From positions 1-64,000 of the forward strand of contig JASMAS010000046.1 of the NCBI GenBank assembly GCA_030754235.1: DNA of 64,000 nt, written 5' to 3'. The notes under the pieces were generated by a model. That model did not search any database, had not been told where the DNA came from, and was given only the letters and a program-made list of their open reading frames with translations. Made by a program: the position numbers and the translations under genes. The stretch's first letter is position 1. Each line of letters begins with the position of its first letter. Below, in pieces: positions 45,880 through 55,400 of this stretch. The DNA comes from Litorilituus sp. (lineage in GTDB: Bacteria; Pseudomonadota; Gammaproteobacteria; Enterobacterales; Alteromonadaceae).

Positions 45880-46403
45880 TTTTCATTATCCTTCTTTGCT
45901 ACCTTCGTTGGCGACACTAACACCTGTACCTGTGTTAATACTACATGAGCAATACAAAGGATAAGAAAAGCTGCCGAACTGGGGATAACCGCTCTTATAA
46001 TCCAGCGATGAGGAAGGCCGCCGGGATCGGCACTCCCCTCACCCATTTCATAAGCTTCATAGGTATAATCCAAACTAAAATATAAAATCAATACCGTGAA
46101 AGGCAATGCAAATATTAGTGAACCCAGAATATTAATAATGGCTTGTTTTTTCAGTGACAATTGATCGTAAAACACATCAACCCGTACATGAGCATCACTC
46201 ATTAGGGTGTAGCCAATACCAAACATAAACATAGCGGCAAATAAGTGCCATTCTAATTCCTGCATGGCGATACTTACGTCATTAAAAAAATAACGCATGA
46301 TAACGTCATAAAATACGTTAATAATCATCAATATCATCAAAGCACTACATAAGTGCCCAACACCATCAATTATTTTTTTGAGTGAATTTATTAAAAGCTG
46401 CAT
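45876..46403 (-). CDS. dctQ: TRAP transporter small permease DctQ
   Basis: A membrane protein with four spans, the small subunit of the TRAP transporter. Typical segments are MQELEWHLFAAMFMFGIGYT and HVRVDVFYDQLS. The frame begins at 46424 (MSHLEIF), but the ATG at 46403 (MQLLINSLKKIIDGVGHL) fits family N-termini; both have partial ribosome sites, so the start is uncertain. The stop overlaps dctM. Same operon as dctP upstream. Confidence 0.9.
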   Translation of the reverse strand: MQLLINSLKKIIDGVGHLCSALMILMIINVFYDVIMRYFFNDVSIAMQELEWHLFAAMFMFGIGYTLMSDAHVRVDVFYDQLSLKKQAIINILGSLIFALPFTVLILYFSLDYTYEAYEMGEGSADPGGLPHRWIIRAVIPSSAAFLILCIAHVVLTQVQVLVSPTKVAKKDNEK

Positions 46404-46454
46404 AAAAATTTCCAAGTGGCTCATGTGAATCCAATAAACACATGCGCTAGTTGT

Positions 46455-47534
46455 TTACTCCTCAATAGGATCAAAGTTATCTAAATAAGCACGATCTGAA
46501 AAGTTTGTCCATGCTCTAATTTGTCGCTCATATTGATATAAAGAATCTAATATTTCTTTTGTTAGCGGATCTTTTTCGGCAAATTCATTCAAAATTTCTG
46601 TATTGGCCATTTGAATTTTTGACATTAGCTTACGCGGGAATGAACGAATTTTAACATTCGGATACTCTTTTTGAATTTGCGCTAAATTCTTACCACTTTC
46701 ATGCATAGATTGTGCATACATATCATAAGCTGCCGCTTTCATGGCAACGGTAAGAATCTTTTGCAAATCTTTCGGTAGCTTATTATAAGCTTTTTCATTC
46801 ACCATAAACTGAAGTTCAGTGGCAGGCTCATGCCAGCCCGTATAATAATAAGGTGCTATTTTATGAAAACCCATGCGTAAATCTAATGATGGGCCAACCC
46901 ACTCTAGTGCATCAATGGTATTACGCTCTAGCGCAGTATAAAGCTCGCCTGATGGGATATTGGTTGGCTTTGCGCCTAAACGAGCAAGTACTTCACCCGC
47001 AAAGCCTGGAATGCGCATTTTTAAGCCTTTAAGGTCTTCAATAGTGTTAATTTCTTTTTTGAACCACCCCCCCATTTGGTTACCTGTGTTACCCCCTGGG
47101 AAAGATAAAATACCATATTGATCATACACTTTTTTCATCAATTCCATACCACCGCCGTAATAGAACCATGCATATTGCTCTGGCGCAGTCATACCAAAAG
47201 GTAGTGTAGTGAAAAATTGGGTATTAAAGTTTTTTCCTTTCCAGTAATAAGACGCTGAATGCCCCATTTGATAACGACCTGTTTTAACAAAATCAAAAAT
47301 ACCTAAAGCAGATTTATGCTTGTTAGCAGAATCAATTTTGATAATGAAGCGACCATTAGACATTTCTTTAACCATTTTGGCCATATTTTTAGTGGCATCA
47401 CCAAAAATGGGAAAATTGGGTCCCCATGTTTCAGCTAAACGCCAACGTATTTTTTTATTACCGTCTGCACTAGCAATACTCGTAAATGCTATTGAAATGA
47501 TTAACATAAGTTTAATAAACAGAGCTTTTTTCAT
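46455..47534 (-). CDS. dctP: TRAP transporter solute-binding protein DctP, 2-oxoacid (TakP-like) type
   Basis: A periplasmic binding protein of 359 residues with signal peptide (1-23). The segments YYWKGKNFNTQFFTTLPFGM, GNTGNQMGGWFKKEI, DLKGLKMRIPGFAGEVLARL and ERNTIDALEWVGPSLDLRMG match the group that includes TakP, a 2-oxoacid (pyruvate, 2-oxobutyrate) binding protein, and lactate-binding homologues. The Gln (QMGG), Arg (MRIPG) and EWVGP positions are those that bind the carboxylate and sodium. The ligand is therefore probably a 2-oxo or 2-hydroxy acid. The ribosome site GGAAGGAAG is strong. Confidence 0.9.
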   Translation of the reverse strand: MKKALFIKLMLIISIAFTSIASADGNKKIRWRLAETWGPNFPIFGDATKNMAKMVKEMSNGRFIIKIDSANKHKSALGIFDFVKTGRYQMGHSASYYWKGKNFNTQFFTTLPFGMTAPEQYAWFYYGGGMELMKKVYDQYGILSFPGGNTGNQMGGWFKKEINTIEDLKGLKMRIPGFAGEVLARLGAKPTNIPSGELYTALERNTIDALEWVGPSLDLRMGFHKIAPYYYTGWHEPATELQFMVNEKAYNKLPKDLQKILTVAMKAAAYDMYAQSMHESGKNLAQIQKEYPNVKIRSFPRKLMSKIQMANTEILNEFAEKDPLTKEILDSLYQYERQIRAWTNFSDRAYLDNFDPIEE

Positions 47535-47653
47535 TCTTCCTTCCTCATTTATGATAAATAACGCTGACGCGTTGTCATTATAGTTTTTCTATCCTAACAA
47601 AGAATAAGTGACAAAGGGCAGTTTCGCTATTCGTATGAATACCCACATCAGCT

Positions 47654-47667
47654 AGGTAGATATACCT
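47654..47667. promoter_or_regulatory. dyad in the TRAP / two-component intergenic region, NarL-like heptamers
   Basis: AGGTA (47654-47658) and TACCT (47663-47667) form an inverted repeat with a 4-base spacer. Read outward, the arms give TACCTAT and TACCTAG; the first fits the NarL heptamer TACYNMT. The site lies 120 bases before dctP and 90 bases before the sensor kinase gene, so the NarL-type regulator encoded at 49147 is a candidate binder. Confidence 0.35.
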
Positions 47668-47755
47668 ATGACCTAGAACATAGTCATTATCTTAATTTGC
47701 GTGTTCTACTTTAATGCTATAACGTAAATAAATTATTAATAAGTCATAGCCTCAT

Positions 47756-49150
47756 ATGTTTTTTCCTAAACAACTATTTTTTATCGCTATCGTACAGGTT
47801 TTCCTTACTTGCTTTGTCATTTTTATCTTTATCTCTCAAGAGTATCGAGAATTATCAGAACAAAGCCTAGTAACATTAGAAAAGTTTTTAATTGAACAAA
47901 AAAAGCAAGAGCTTGTGAATTACACCACCTTAGCCGTATCCGCTATTAGTCCCACCTACAATAAAACAGATATACCTTTAGCACAGGCAAAACAAAACGT
48001 AGCACAGATGATAGATAATATGCTTTACGCTGGAAAAGATGGCTATTTCTTTGCTTACGACAATAAAGGCAATGGTATTTCTCACCCAAAAGAGCCTTTT
48101 CGAGTTGGCAAAAATTGGTGGGAATTAGAAAGTAGTAATGGTGATAAAATTATTCAAATACTCATAGCCAACGCCCAGAAAGGTGGTGATTTTTACCGTT
48201 ATACTTGGTCGAAACCTTCAGTCAATAAACCGCTAGATAAAATTGGTTACTCGGTATATCTCAAAGATTGGGATTGGATGTTAGGCACAGGCGTTTACTT
48301 AGATGATGTGAATAATCAGCTCAATAAGCTGCAACAATCAATAGACTCTCACATCTATAAAACTCAAAAAATTATTCTCTTTATCGCCATCTTATCAATT
48401 TTCACCCTTTTTACTTTTGGGCTGATTCTCAATCTAAGCCAAAAGAAAAAAAGTGACTTGAAAATCAATGAATTAAGCCAGCGTATTATAGATATGCAAG
48501 AAGAAGAGCGACGCAGAATTTCACGAGAACTACACGATGGCATAGTACAAATTTTAGTCTCAATTAAATATTCACTTGAAGCAACAGACCTTTATTTAAT
48601 GCAGTGTAAACAAAGCAAACCACAACCATTAGTGGATTCCCAAGCAAACTTAGACGGGGCAATAAAAGAAATAAGGCGTATTTCACATCATTTGCACCCT
48701 CGTATTTTAGATGAGTTAGGACTATCTTCAGCCCTAGAAACTCTTGCGGTAGAATTTCATCAACACACTGGCATCCAAGTATCTGTAAAAAAACCAGCGG
48801 TCAGAAAATTATTATCCGATGAAATAAATATAACCCTCTATCGAGTAGTACAAGAGTCGCTAACTAATATTGAAAAGCACTCACATGCCACGCAAGTTAA
48901 CATAGGCATACTCATTGAAAAAAAAGGCTTAAAATTAACCATAGCAGATAATGGCCAAGGCTTTAATGCCAAAGTACAGGCCAACATAAAACAATGTGGT
49001 ATTGGGCTTAGAAACTTAGCTGAGCGTGTTGAATATCATAATGGAACTTTTGAGTGTACCTCTTCAGGTAAGGGCACAAAAATAGTTGTTAACATTCCCA
49101 AATTACATTTTCATAGCCAAAAAGCAAAAATAATAGAGGACATTGCATGA
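47756..49150 (+). CDS. cache-domain sensor histidine kinase of the NarX/HisKA_3 type
   Basis: A 464-residue kinase. Spans at about 7-27 and 205-226 flank a periplasmic single-cache domain (about 30-200; DGYFFAYDNKGNGISHP, WDWMLGTGVYLDDV). Cytoplasmic motifs are the HisKA_3 box with H260 (EEERRRISRELHDGIVQIL) and an ATPase domain (SLTNIEKHSHATQV, ADNGQGFNA, GIGLRNLAER). Cache domains bind small organic acids and amino acids. It is divergent from the TRAP operon and overlaps its response regulator by four bases. Confidence 0.92.
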   Translation: MFFPKQLFFIAIVQVFLTCFVIFIFISQEYRELSEQSLVTLEKFLIEQKKQELVNYTTLAVSAISPTYNKTDIPLAQAKQNVAQMIDNMLYAGKDGYFFAYDNKGNGISHPKEPFRVGKNWWELESSNGDKIIQILIANAQKGGDFYRYTWSKPSVNKPLDKIGYSVYLKDWDWMLGTGVYLDDVNNQLNKLQQSIDSHIYKTQKIILFIAILSIFTLFTFGLILNLSQKKKSDLKINELSQRIIDMQEEERRRISRELHDGIVQILVSIKYSLEATDLYLMQCKQSKPQPLVDSQANLDGAIKEIRRISHHLHPRILDELGLSSALETLAVEFHQHTGIQVSVKKPAVRKLLSDEINITLYRVVQESLTNIEKHSHATQVNIGILIEKKGLKLTIADNGQGFNAKVQANIKQCGIGLRNLAERVEYHNGTFECTSSGKGTKIVVNIPKLHFHSQKAKIIEDIA

Positions 49151-49800
49151 CAAATACTCAAGCCCATGAAAATAAGGTTATTACCGTTTTACTCGTGGAT
49201 GATCACCCTATGGTACAAAGCGGTTTAAGCGCCTGTTTGTCTTTTTATCATGATGTGAAAGTGATAGGCAACGTTAACGATGGTCAATATGCATTAGAAA
49301 AAGCCGTTGAACTGCAGCCCGATGTTATTTTAATGGATATCAGCATGCCAACATTAAATGGTATTGATGCCACTGAAATTATCACTGAACAGCTTGAAAA
49401 CTCTAAGGTATTAATTTTTAGCATGCATAACAACCTAGAATTTGTCACTAGTGCTATTCAAGCAGGTGCCAGTGGTTATATATTAAAAGACACTAGTTCA
49501 GAAGAAGTGTATTACGCGATTAAAGCCGTTGCCAGTGGCAAAAAACACTATAGTAGTTCTATCACGCAAATGTTGATTGAAAACCCGGTAAGAGAAGGGT
49601 CAGCTAAGCTCACAACTAGAGAGCAACTTGTTCTTGCTTATATTGCTAAAGGGTTATCTAGTAAAGAAATAGCAAATGAATTATTTATTAGTTTTCGTAC
49701 CGTAGAAGCGCATCGTCGTAATATCAAATCCAAATTGAAAATTGATACTTTAGCTGCGCTGATTCGTTACGCCGTTAATTATGGCTTAGAGGGTAATTAG
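49147..49800 (+). CDS. NarL/LuxR-family response regulator
   Basis: A 217-residue regulator. The receiver (about 12-128) has D64 (VILMDISMPTLNG) and K of ILKDTSS. The LuxR-type helix-turn-helix (150-210) reads LTTREQLVLAYIAKGLSSKE followed by IANELFISFRTVEAHRRNIK. It overlaps the kinase gene start-stop (ATGA). It probably controls the divergent TRAP operon and possibly the Kor-like operon that ends 90 bases away. Confidence 0.93.
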   Translation: MTNTQAHENKVITVLLVDDHPMVQSGLSACLSFYHDVKVIGNVNDGQYALEKAVELQPDVILMDISMPTLNGIDATEIITEQLENSKVLIFSMHNNLEFVTSAIQAGASGYILKDTSSEEVYYAIKAVASGKKHYSSSITQMLIENPVREGSAKLTTREQLVLAYIAKGLSSKEIANELFISFRTVEAHRRNIKSKLKIDTLAALIRYAVNYGLEGN

Positions 49801-49890
49801 CTCAGTAACACATCATCAAAAAAAAGTATTGTGCTTGTTAAAGTATTATACCAGACACTGTAATCTCATGCTGTTTAGCACGGTTTTCAT

Positions 49891-50943
49891 CTACCTGAAG
49901 CTTTCATTAATTCCAGATAACACTCGATTTCCTGGGCATAAAACCTCTTGTTCGAGTTTATTTAAAGCCGTATCACAAGTATCATTAATGTCATGAAAAT
50001 CACTCGCTGTTGGCTCTAAATAAAAAAGCCCAGTTAAAATTTCACCTTGGGATTTATGTTGTTCAATAGCCATAATGGCTTTACTGGCATTATGGCTATT
50101 GTAATCTTCATTGAGTTTTTTAATGCGCATGATAGAGCCATCATGTAAACAGACATCTTCACAATCCCCCTCTTGAGCGTTACTGGTTATTTCCGTTTTT
50201 ACTGGTACAAAATCCGCCACAGCTCCTGTGGTTATGTGATCGTGTACATAGTCATATGAACGCGTAGAACCATTGTGATTATTGAAAGTAACACAAGGCG
50301 ATACAATATCAATAAACGCAAAACCTTTATGGCTTATTGCCGCTTTAATCAAAGGTACTAATTGTTTTTTATCCCCTGAAAAGCTGCGCGCAACAAAGGT
50401 TGCCCCCAGTTGCAATGCCATCACGCACAAGTCTATATCTGAAAACAAACTCAAATCACCTGCTTTATTTTTTACTCCTTTATCTGCCGTCGCAGCAAGC
50501 TGACCTTTAGTTAAGCCATAAACCCCATTATTGGCAACCATATAAACCATATTCAACTGTCTACGAACCACATGGGCAAATTGACCAAAGCCAATTGAGG
50601 CACTATCACCATCGCCAGACATGGTTAAATAAAGCAACTCTTGATTAGCCAAATTCGCCCCCGTAGCCACAGAAGGCATTCTGCCGTGTACTGAGTTAAA
50701 ACCATGTGCTTTACTAAGAAAATAATTCGGCGCTTTTGAGGAACAGCCTATACCCGAAATCTTGGCCACTTTGTGAGGCTCAATAGATAATTCATGACAG
50801 GCCTGTACTATGGCAGAAGTCAGTGCATCATGACCACAACCAGCACACAAAGTTGATAGCGCCCCCTCATAATCTCGATAAGTTAAGCCCAAATCATTTT
50901 TCGGCAGACGAGGGTGCTTAAAGGTCGATTTAATAAAACTCAT
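49891..50943 (-). CDS. korB: 2-oxoacid oxidoreductase beta subunit (KorB-like)
   Basis: The thiamine-diphosphate subunit of a 2-oxoacid:acceptor oxidoreductase, 350 residues. CAGCGHDALTSAI and SGIGCSSKAPNYF supply Cys ligands, and the TPP-Mg motif is GDGDSASIGFGQ with NNGVYGLTKGQ. The length is longer than the usual 280-300 because of the 75-residue C-terminal extension. It decarboxylates a 2-oxoacid and passes electrons to Fe-S clusters. It starts 9 bases after the alpha subunit gene. Confidence 0.92.
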   Translation of the reverse strand: MSFIKSTFKHPRLPKNDLGLTYRDYEGALSTLCAGCGHDALTSAIVQACHELSIEPHKVAKISGIGCSSKAPNYFLSKAHGFNSVHGRMPSVATGANLANQELLYLTMSGDGDSASIGFGQFAHVVRRQLNMVYMVANNGVYGLTKGQLAATADKGVKNKAGDLSLFSDIDLCVMALQLGATFVARSFSGDKKQLVPLIKAAISHKGFAFIDIVSPCVTFNNHNGSTRSYDYVHDHITTGAVADFVPVKTEITSNAQEGDCEDVCLHDGSIMRIKKLNEDYNSHNASKAIMAIEQHKSQGEILTGLFYLEPTASDFHDINDTCDTALNKLEQEVLCPGNRVLSGINESFR

Positions 50944-50952
50944 ATCACGCTC

Positions 50953-52851
50953 CTAGCCTACTTTCTTATTAATTGATTTATCTGAATTTTTTTTAGCGAA
51001 ATGCCTTAGCACCCCTTGCACAACTTGATAGCTTGTCATTGACAGGCCATCATAGTTAAGAATACTGATTAACTTTTTCGGTTCAAGTTGTAGCTCATTG
51101 ACCAATAATGTTTTCATTTGACCATCTCGGTTTTGTTCAATTACAAAAACCTCTTTATAGGCTTGAATAAACGCTGCTATGTCATAGTGAAATGGAAATG
51201 CTTTTATACGTAACGTATCTGCGGTGATGCCTTGGCTATTGAGTTCATCAATCGCCTCATTCATAGGGTGACTGGTCGTGCCAAAATATAATAATGCAAT
51301 TTGCGCTTTTTTCTTGTCTTGATTGATTTCAGGCTTAGGCAAATAATTAACTGCAGTTTTAAATTTTTGACTTAAACGGTCAACATTATCGACATAGTGC
51401 TCTGGCTTTTCAGTGTAGCGAGCATAGTGGTCACGTGAAGTACCACGATTAAAGTAGGCACCTTTTTCTGGGTGAGTGCCAGGCACAGTTCGATAACAAA
51501 TCCCATCACTGTCCACATCTAAATATCGACCATATGCTTGCAGCTCATCTAACTGCTCTCTATTTAGTATTTTACCTTTTTGATAAGCATGGCTGTCCTG
51601 CCAGACAAACTCGTCAGTTAAATGGTCATTCATACCTAAATCTAAATCAGACATTATAATCACTGGGGTTTGACATTGATCCGCAATATCAAATGCTTGT
51701 GCCCCCATTTCAAAACATTCAGTTGGGTTTGCTGGGAACAAGAGTATTTGTTTGGTATCACCGTGAGAGGCATAAGCACAACTTAAAATGTCTGACTGCT
51801 GAGTACGCGTTGGCATGCCTGTTGATGGCCCCGCCCTTTGCACATTTATTAATACCATGGGAATTTCAGTAAAATAGGCCAAACCAAGAAACTCTGTCAT
51901 GAGTGAAACACCTGGGCCACTGGTTGCGGTAAAAGCACGAGCACCATTCCACCCAGCGCCTATAGCAACACCTATTGCAGCCAATTCGTCTTCTACTTGT
52001 ACTATGGCATAATTTTTCTTGCCCGATGCGGGATCAATTCTTAAACGATTACAGTAACTAGCAAACTTTTCAATAACCGATGTTGAGGGCGTAATAGGAT
52101 ACCAACCCACCACAGTAGCACCACCGTATACGGCGCCTAAACCTGAGGCGGTATTACCATCCACCATAATACGATTTTTCGCTAAATCACGCCCTTGAAC
52201 TTGAATAGCCAAAGGACACATAAAGTGCTTATTGGCATACTGGTACCCTAACTCTAAGGCATAAATATTAGGAGTAATAAGCTTCTCTTTACCCTTAAAT
52301 TGATCTCTAACTAACCCTTTAAGAACCGTAAAGTCCATATTGAGTGATGCCGCTAGTGCACCGACATAAATCACATTCTTAAAAAGTTGTCGTTGGCGTG
52401 GATCGCTATACTCTTTTAAGCAAATATTTGAAATAGGTATGCCTAAATAGTTAATATCTTCTCTTATTAGTCTATCTGGTAGATTTTTACTCGAATCATA
52501 TAAAAAGTAACCTCCTGCCATAACGCTATTCACGTCTGCATCAATGCTTTGCGCATTCATGGCGACCACCATTTCTGATTTTCCACCACGTCGGCCTAGA
52601 TAGTTTTTTTCAGACACTCGCACTTCATACCAAGTGGGCATACCTTGTATATTAGATGGGAAAATATTCTTTGCTGAAACAGGTATTCCCATACGGAGAA
52701 TAGCTTTAGCAAACATATTATTGGCACTTGCAGATCCAGTCCCATTAGTATTAGCAAAGCGAACGACAAAGTCATTAACCAAAGTCTTTACATCAATCAT
52801 TTTCTGATAACATTTTTGGCTTTCAGTTGAAGAAGTTACTTCTATATTCAT
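50953..52851 (-). CDS. korA: 2-oxoacid oxidoreductase gamma-alpha fusion subunit (KorA-like)
   Basis: A fused subunit of 632 residues. The gamma part is residues 20-210 (VRFANTNGTGSASANNMFAK, EVRVSEKNYLGRRGGKSEMV). The alpha part follows from about 225 (GGATVVGWYPITPSTSVIEK, QVEDELAAIGVAIGAGWNGA, TATSGPGVSLMTEFLGLAYF, RAGPSTGMPTRTQQSDI). The YPITPSTS and GPSTGMPTRTQQ motifs are typical of the 2-oxoglutarate (Kor) branch. The actual substrate may be 2-oxoglutarate, pyruvate or an aryl or branched 2-oxoacid. It overlaps the third gene by four bases. Confidence 0.92.
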   Translation of the reverse strand: MNIEVTSSTESQKCYQKMIDVKTLVNDFVVRFANTNGTGSASANNMFAKAILRMGIPVSAKNIFPSNIQGMPTWYEVRVSEKNYLGRRGGKSEMVVAMNAQSIDADVNSVMAGGYFLYDSSKNLPDRLIREDINYLGIPISNICLKEYSDPRQRQLFKNVIYVGALAASLNMDFTVLKGLVRDQFKGKEKLITPNIYALELGYQYANKHFMCPLAIQVQGRDLAKNRIMVDGNTASGLGAVYGGATVVGWYPITPSTSVIEKFASYCNRLRIDPASGKKNYAIVQVEDELAAIGVAIGAGWNGARAFTATSGPGVSLMTEFLGLAYFTEIPMVLINVQRAGPSTGMPTRTQQSDILSCAYASHGDTKQILLFPANPTECFEMGAQAFDIADQCQTPVIIMSDLDLGMNDHLTDEFVWQDSHAYQKGKILNREQLDELQAYGRYLDVDSDGICYRTVPGTHPEKGAYFNRGTSRDHYARYTEKPEHYVDNVDRLSQKFKTAVNYLPKPEINQDKKKAQIALLYFGTTSHPMNEAIDELNSQGITADTLRIKAFPFHYDIAAFIQAYKEVFVIEQNRDGQMKTLLVNELQLEPKKLISILNYDGLSMTSYQVVQGVLRHFAKKNSDKSINKKVG

Positions 52852-54638
52852 GAGTTAACTCCTCCTTTAATGGTGGCATGGGTATTATTAAGCTTCAATT
52901 TTTTCATATCCCAAGCCCCTGTTGGACATCGTTCGGCACATAAACCGCAATGTAAGCAAACATCTTCATCTTTCACCATAACATGACCTGTTTTTAGTGG
53001 TGCCGATATTAAAAGCGGCTGCTCCTTATTTAACTCAGCGACTTTAAATTGTTTTACCATTTGACCATCATTAGCTTCTTCAATAAAATTGATACAGTCC
53101 ATTGGGCACACATCTTCACAGGCTGAGCATTCGATACAGGTACTTTCGCTAAACACGGTGTGAATATCACAATTCAAACAGCGACTTGCTTCTTCTAAGG
53201 CTAACTTCTCATCAAAGCCTAACTCAACTTCAGTGGACAACTGTTTTACTGCCTCTTCCCAAGCAACATGAGGGACTAAATTACGTTGTTGATGATCAAT
53301 CACACTTTGATAACTCCAATCATGAATACCCATCTTTTGGCTAACCAAGTTAAAAGAGCTATCACTTCTTTCATCCACCGGATCGGCATTTTGGCAAAAC
53401 AAGTCAATTGAAATGGCCACTTGATGACCATTCGCCACAGCAGAAATGATATTTTTAGGTCCAAACGCGGCATCACCACCAAAAAACACTTTCGGGTGAG
53501 TAGACTGTAATGATTTTTTATTCAGTTGAGGTAACTGCCATTGATTAAACTCAATGCCAATATCACGCTCAATCCAAGCAAAGGATGTATCTTGCCCAAC
53601 AGCAACCAAGACTAAGTCACCGTCAACAATCAATACTTCGCCCGTAGGTTGCAAACAACGATTTCCCATGTTGTCATAGACTGACTCAACTTGTTCAAAC
53701 TTCATGCCCGTTAACTTGCCATCGGTAATAATATATTCAAGCGGGCTGTAGTTAGGTAGAAGAGCAATGCCTTCTGCAACGGCATCGTCTTTTTCCCATG
53801 GCGAAGCTTTCATGGCTTCATAACTTGAACGAACTATGACATTAACTTCTTTAGCACCAAGGCGCTTGGCCGTTCTACAGCAATCCATCGCTGTATTACC
53901 TCCACCAAGTACAATAACTTTATCTGGCACACCTTTGATATGTTCAAAGCTAACATTGGCTAAAAAATTAATGCCTGTTTGAATTTTATCACCACCTTGT
54001 TCATGGCCAGGAATTTTAAGCCAACGACCATTGGGCGCACCAGTGCCAACAAAGATAGCGTCAAAGTTGGCTTGCAACAATGTCTCTAAACTACTAATTT
54101 CTTCTCCAAAGTGACATTCCAAGCCCATCTCAATAATATAATTAAGCTCTTCATCAAGTACGGTTTCAGGCAAACGAAACGCGGGGATTTGACTGCGCAT
54201 CATGCCACCCGCTTTACTATCTCGCTCAAAGAGCACTACATCGTAACCTAAGGGTAATAAATTTCGCGCTACCGTCATTGAAGTAGGTCCTGCACCAATC
54301 AAGGCAACTCGCTTCCCATTTTTATTACGGGGAATTTTCGGCAAAAATGGACTAATGTCTTCTTTATGATCACTGGCAACACGCTTTAATCGACAAATTG
54401 CAACGGGGCTTTCTTCTACCCTACCACGTCGACACGCGGGTTCGCAGGGTCGATCACAAACGCGGCCTAAAACGCCAGGAAACACATTAGAATGCCAATT
54501 AACTAAATAAGCATCGGTATAACGTTTTTCAGCGATTAAACGAATATATTCTGGCACAGGAGTGTGAGCAGGACAGGCTTGCTGGCAATCAACCACATTA
54601 AGAAAATGCTGGTAATGACTCGTATCAGTTTTCTTCAA
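52848..54638 (-). CDS. FAD/NADPH oxidoreductase with ferredoxin domain, third Kor subunit (KorC-like)
   Basis: A 596-residue protein. The N-terminal 4Fe-4S adaptor (CQQACPAHTPVPEYIR, VCDRPCEPACRRGRVEES) and the FAD and NADPH folds (VALIGAGPTSMTVARNL, VIVLGGGNTAMDCCRTA) resemble the small subunit of glutamate synthase. The C-terminal part has a ferredoxin domain with two CxxCxxCxxxCP-type motifs (CIECSACEDVCPMDC, CLHCGLCAERCPTG). It would pass electrons from the 2-oxoacid enzyme to NADP+ or NAD+. The three subunits match the sizes of the 2-oxoglutarate:NADP+ oxidoreductase (KorABC) I recall from Azoarcus evansii. First gene of the operon. Confidence 0.9.
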   Translation of the reverse strand: MKKTDTSHYQHFLNVVDCQQACPAHTPVPEYIRLIAEKRYTDAYLVNWHSNVFPGVLGRVCDRPCEPACRRGRVEESPVAICRLKRVASDHKEDISPFLPKIPRNKNGKRVALIGAGPTSMTVARNLLPLGYDVVLFERDSKAGGMMRSQIPAFRLPETVLDEELNYIIEMGLECHFGEEISSLETLLQANFDAIFVGTGAPNGRWLKIPGHEQGGDKIQTGINFLANVSFEHIKGVPDKVIVLGGGNTAMDCCRTAKRLGAKEVNVIVRSSYEAMKASPWEKDDAVAEGIALLPNYSPLEYIITDGKLTGMKFEQVESVYDNMGNRCLQPTGEVLIVDGDLVLVAVGQDTSFAWIERDIGIEFNQWQLPQLNKKSLQSTHPKVFFGGDAAFGPKNIISAVANGHQVAISIDLFCQNADPVDERSDSSFNLVSQKMGIHDWSYQSVIDHQQRNLVPHVAWEEAVKQLSTEVELGFDEKLALEEASRCLNCDIHTVFSESTCIECSACEDVCPMDCINFIEEANDGQMVKQFKVAELNKEQPLLISAPLKTGHVMVKDEDVCLHCGLCAERCPTGAWDMKKLKLNNTHATIKGGVNS

Positions 54639-54680
54639 AGTTAACTCCTTTTACAAGAAAAGTAAGCAGATAATATAAAT

Positions 54681-54697
54681 GTTTGTTTGAGACAAAC
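54681..54697. promoter_or_regulatory. palindromic operator candidate upstream of the Kor-like operon
   Basis: GTTTGT (54681-54686) and ACAAAC (54692-54697) form a perfect inverted repeat with a 5-base spacer, 43 bases upstream of the first gene of the operon (start 54638). The binding regulator is unknown. Confidence 0.35.
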
Positions 54698-54775
54698 TTG
54701 TCTGTAGTTAATCTAAAGCGTTTACTGTAACTTGTTATTCACTCAATTGATTTAAGACCTTAGTGCTATCTTAGC

Positions 54776-55255
54776 TTAAAGTAATAGCGATTGTTCTATT
54801 TGACAGTACGTATCGGCAGCATTAATGAGGGAATTAGCCGTTAAACCCGATACTCCGTAAACGATAGTCTTTACGCCATACTGCATTTTGACATGGTTAA
54901 GCAACATATCAAAATCACCGTCTCCAGATAAAAGAACAATAGTATCAACTACTTGACTTGCCGCCGCGTTGATAATATCAATGGTAATGCCAACATCCCA
55001 GTCTCCCTTAGCTGAACCATCTGCACGTTGAATATAGGGTTTTAATTTGACATTAAACCCTATGTGTTTCAATGCTTTTTGAAATTTATGCTGTTGATCA
55101 TCACTGCGTTGAATAGCATAAGCATGGGCATGAACAATATCATTTTGAGCAGAAAGATCACGCCAAAGCTGGCGATAATTAAATTGGCGCTGATAAGCAT
55201 CTCGTGTGGTGTAATAAATATTTTGTACGTCGACAAATATGGCTACTTTAGACAA
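54776..55255 (-). CDS. NYN-domain (LabA/DUF88-type) protein
   Basis: A 159-residue protein with a PIN-like NYN fold. Acidic active-site positions are visible in IFVDVQNIYY (D9), KGDWDVGITIDI and LLSGDGDFDMLL. Such proteins are predicted ribonucleases acting on structured RNA. It is not obviously in an operon. The start ATG follows AAGGAA. Confidence 0.9.
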   Translation of the reverse strand: MSKVAIFVDVQNIYYTTRDAYQRQFNYRQLWRDLSAQNDIVHAHAYAIQRSDDQQHKFQKALKHIGFNVKLKPYIQRADGSAKGDWDVGITIDIINAAASQVVDTIVLLSGDGDFDMLLNHVKMQYGVKTIVYGVSGLTANSLINAADTYCQIEQSLLL

Positions 55256-55400
55256 GAGAGTTCCTTATTAATAACTTTTGAGCCACAAAATATACTGACA
55301 AACGCGTATTTATCATATAAAAGCTTGTTTCTATTAAATGATGCCGTTAGAATATTTAACAAATAAATCACAGGCTCACCAGTCTTTTGAGGGGTAAGAT

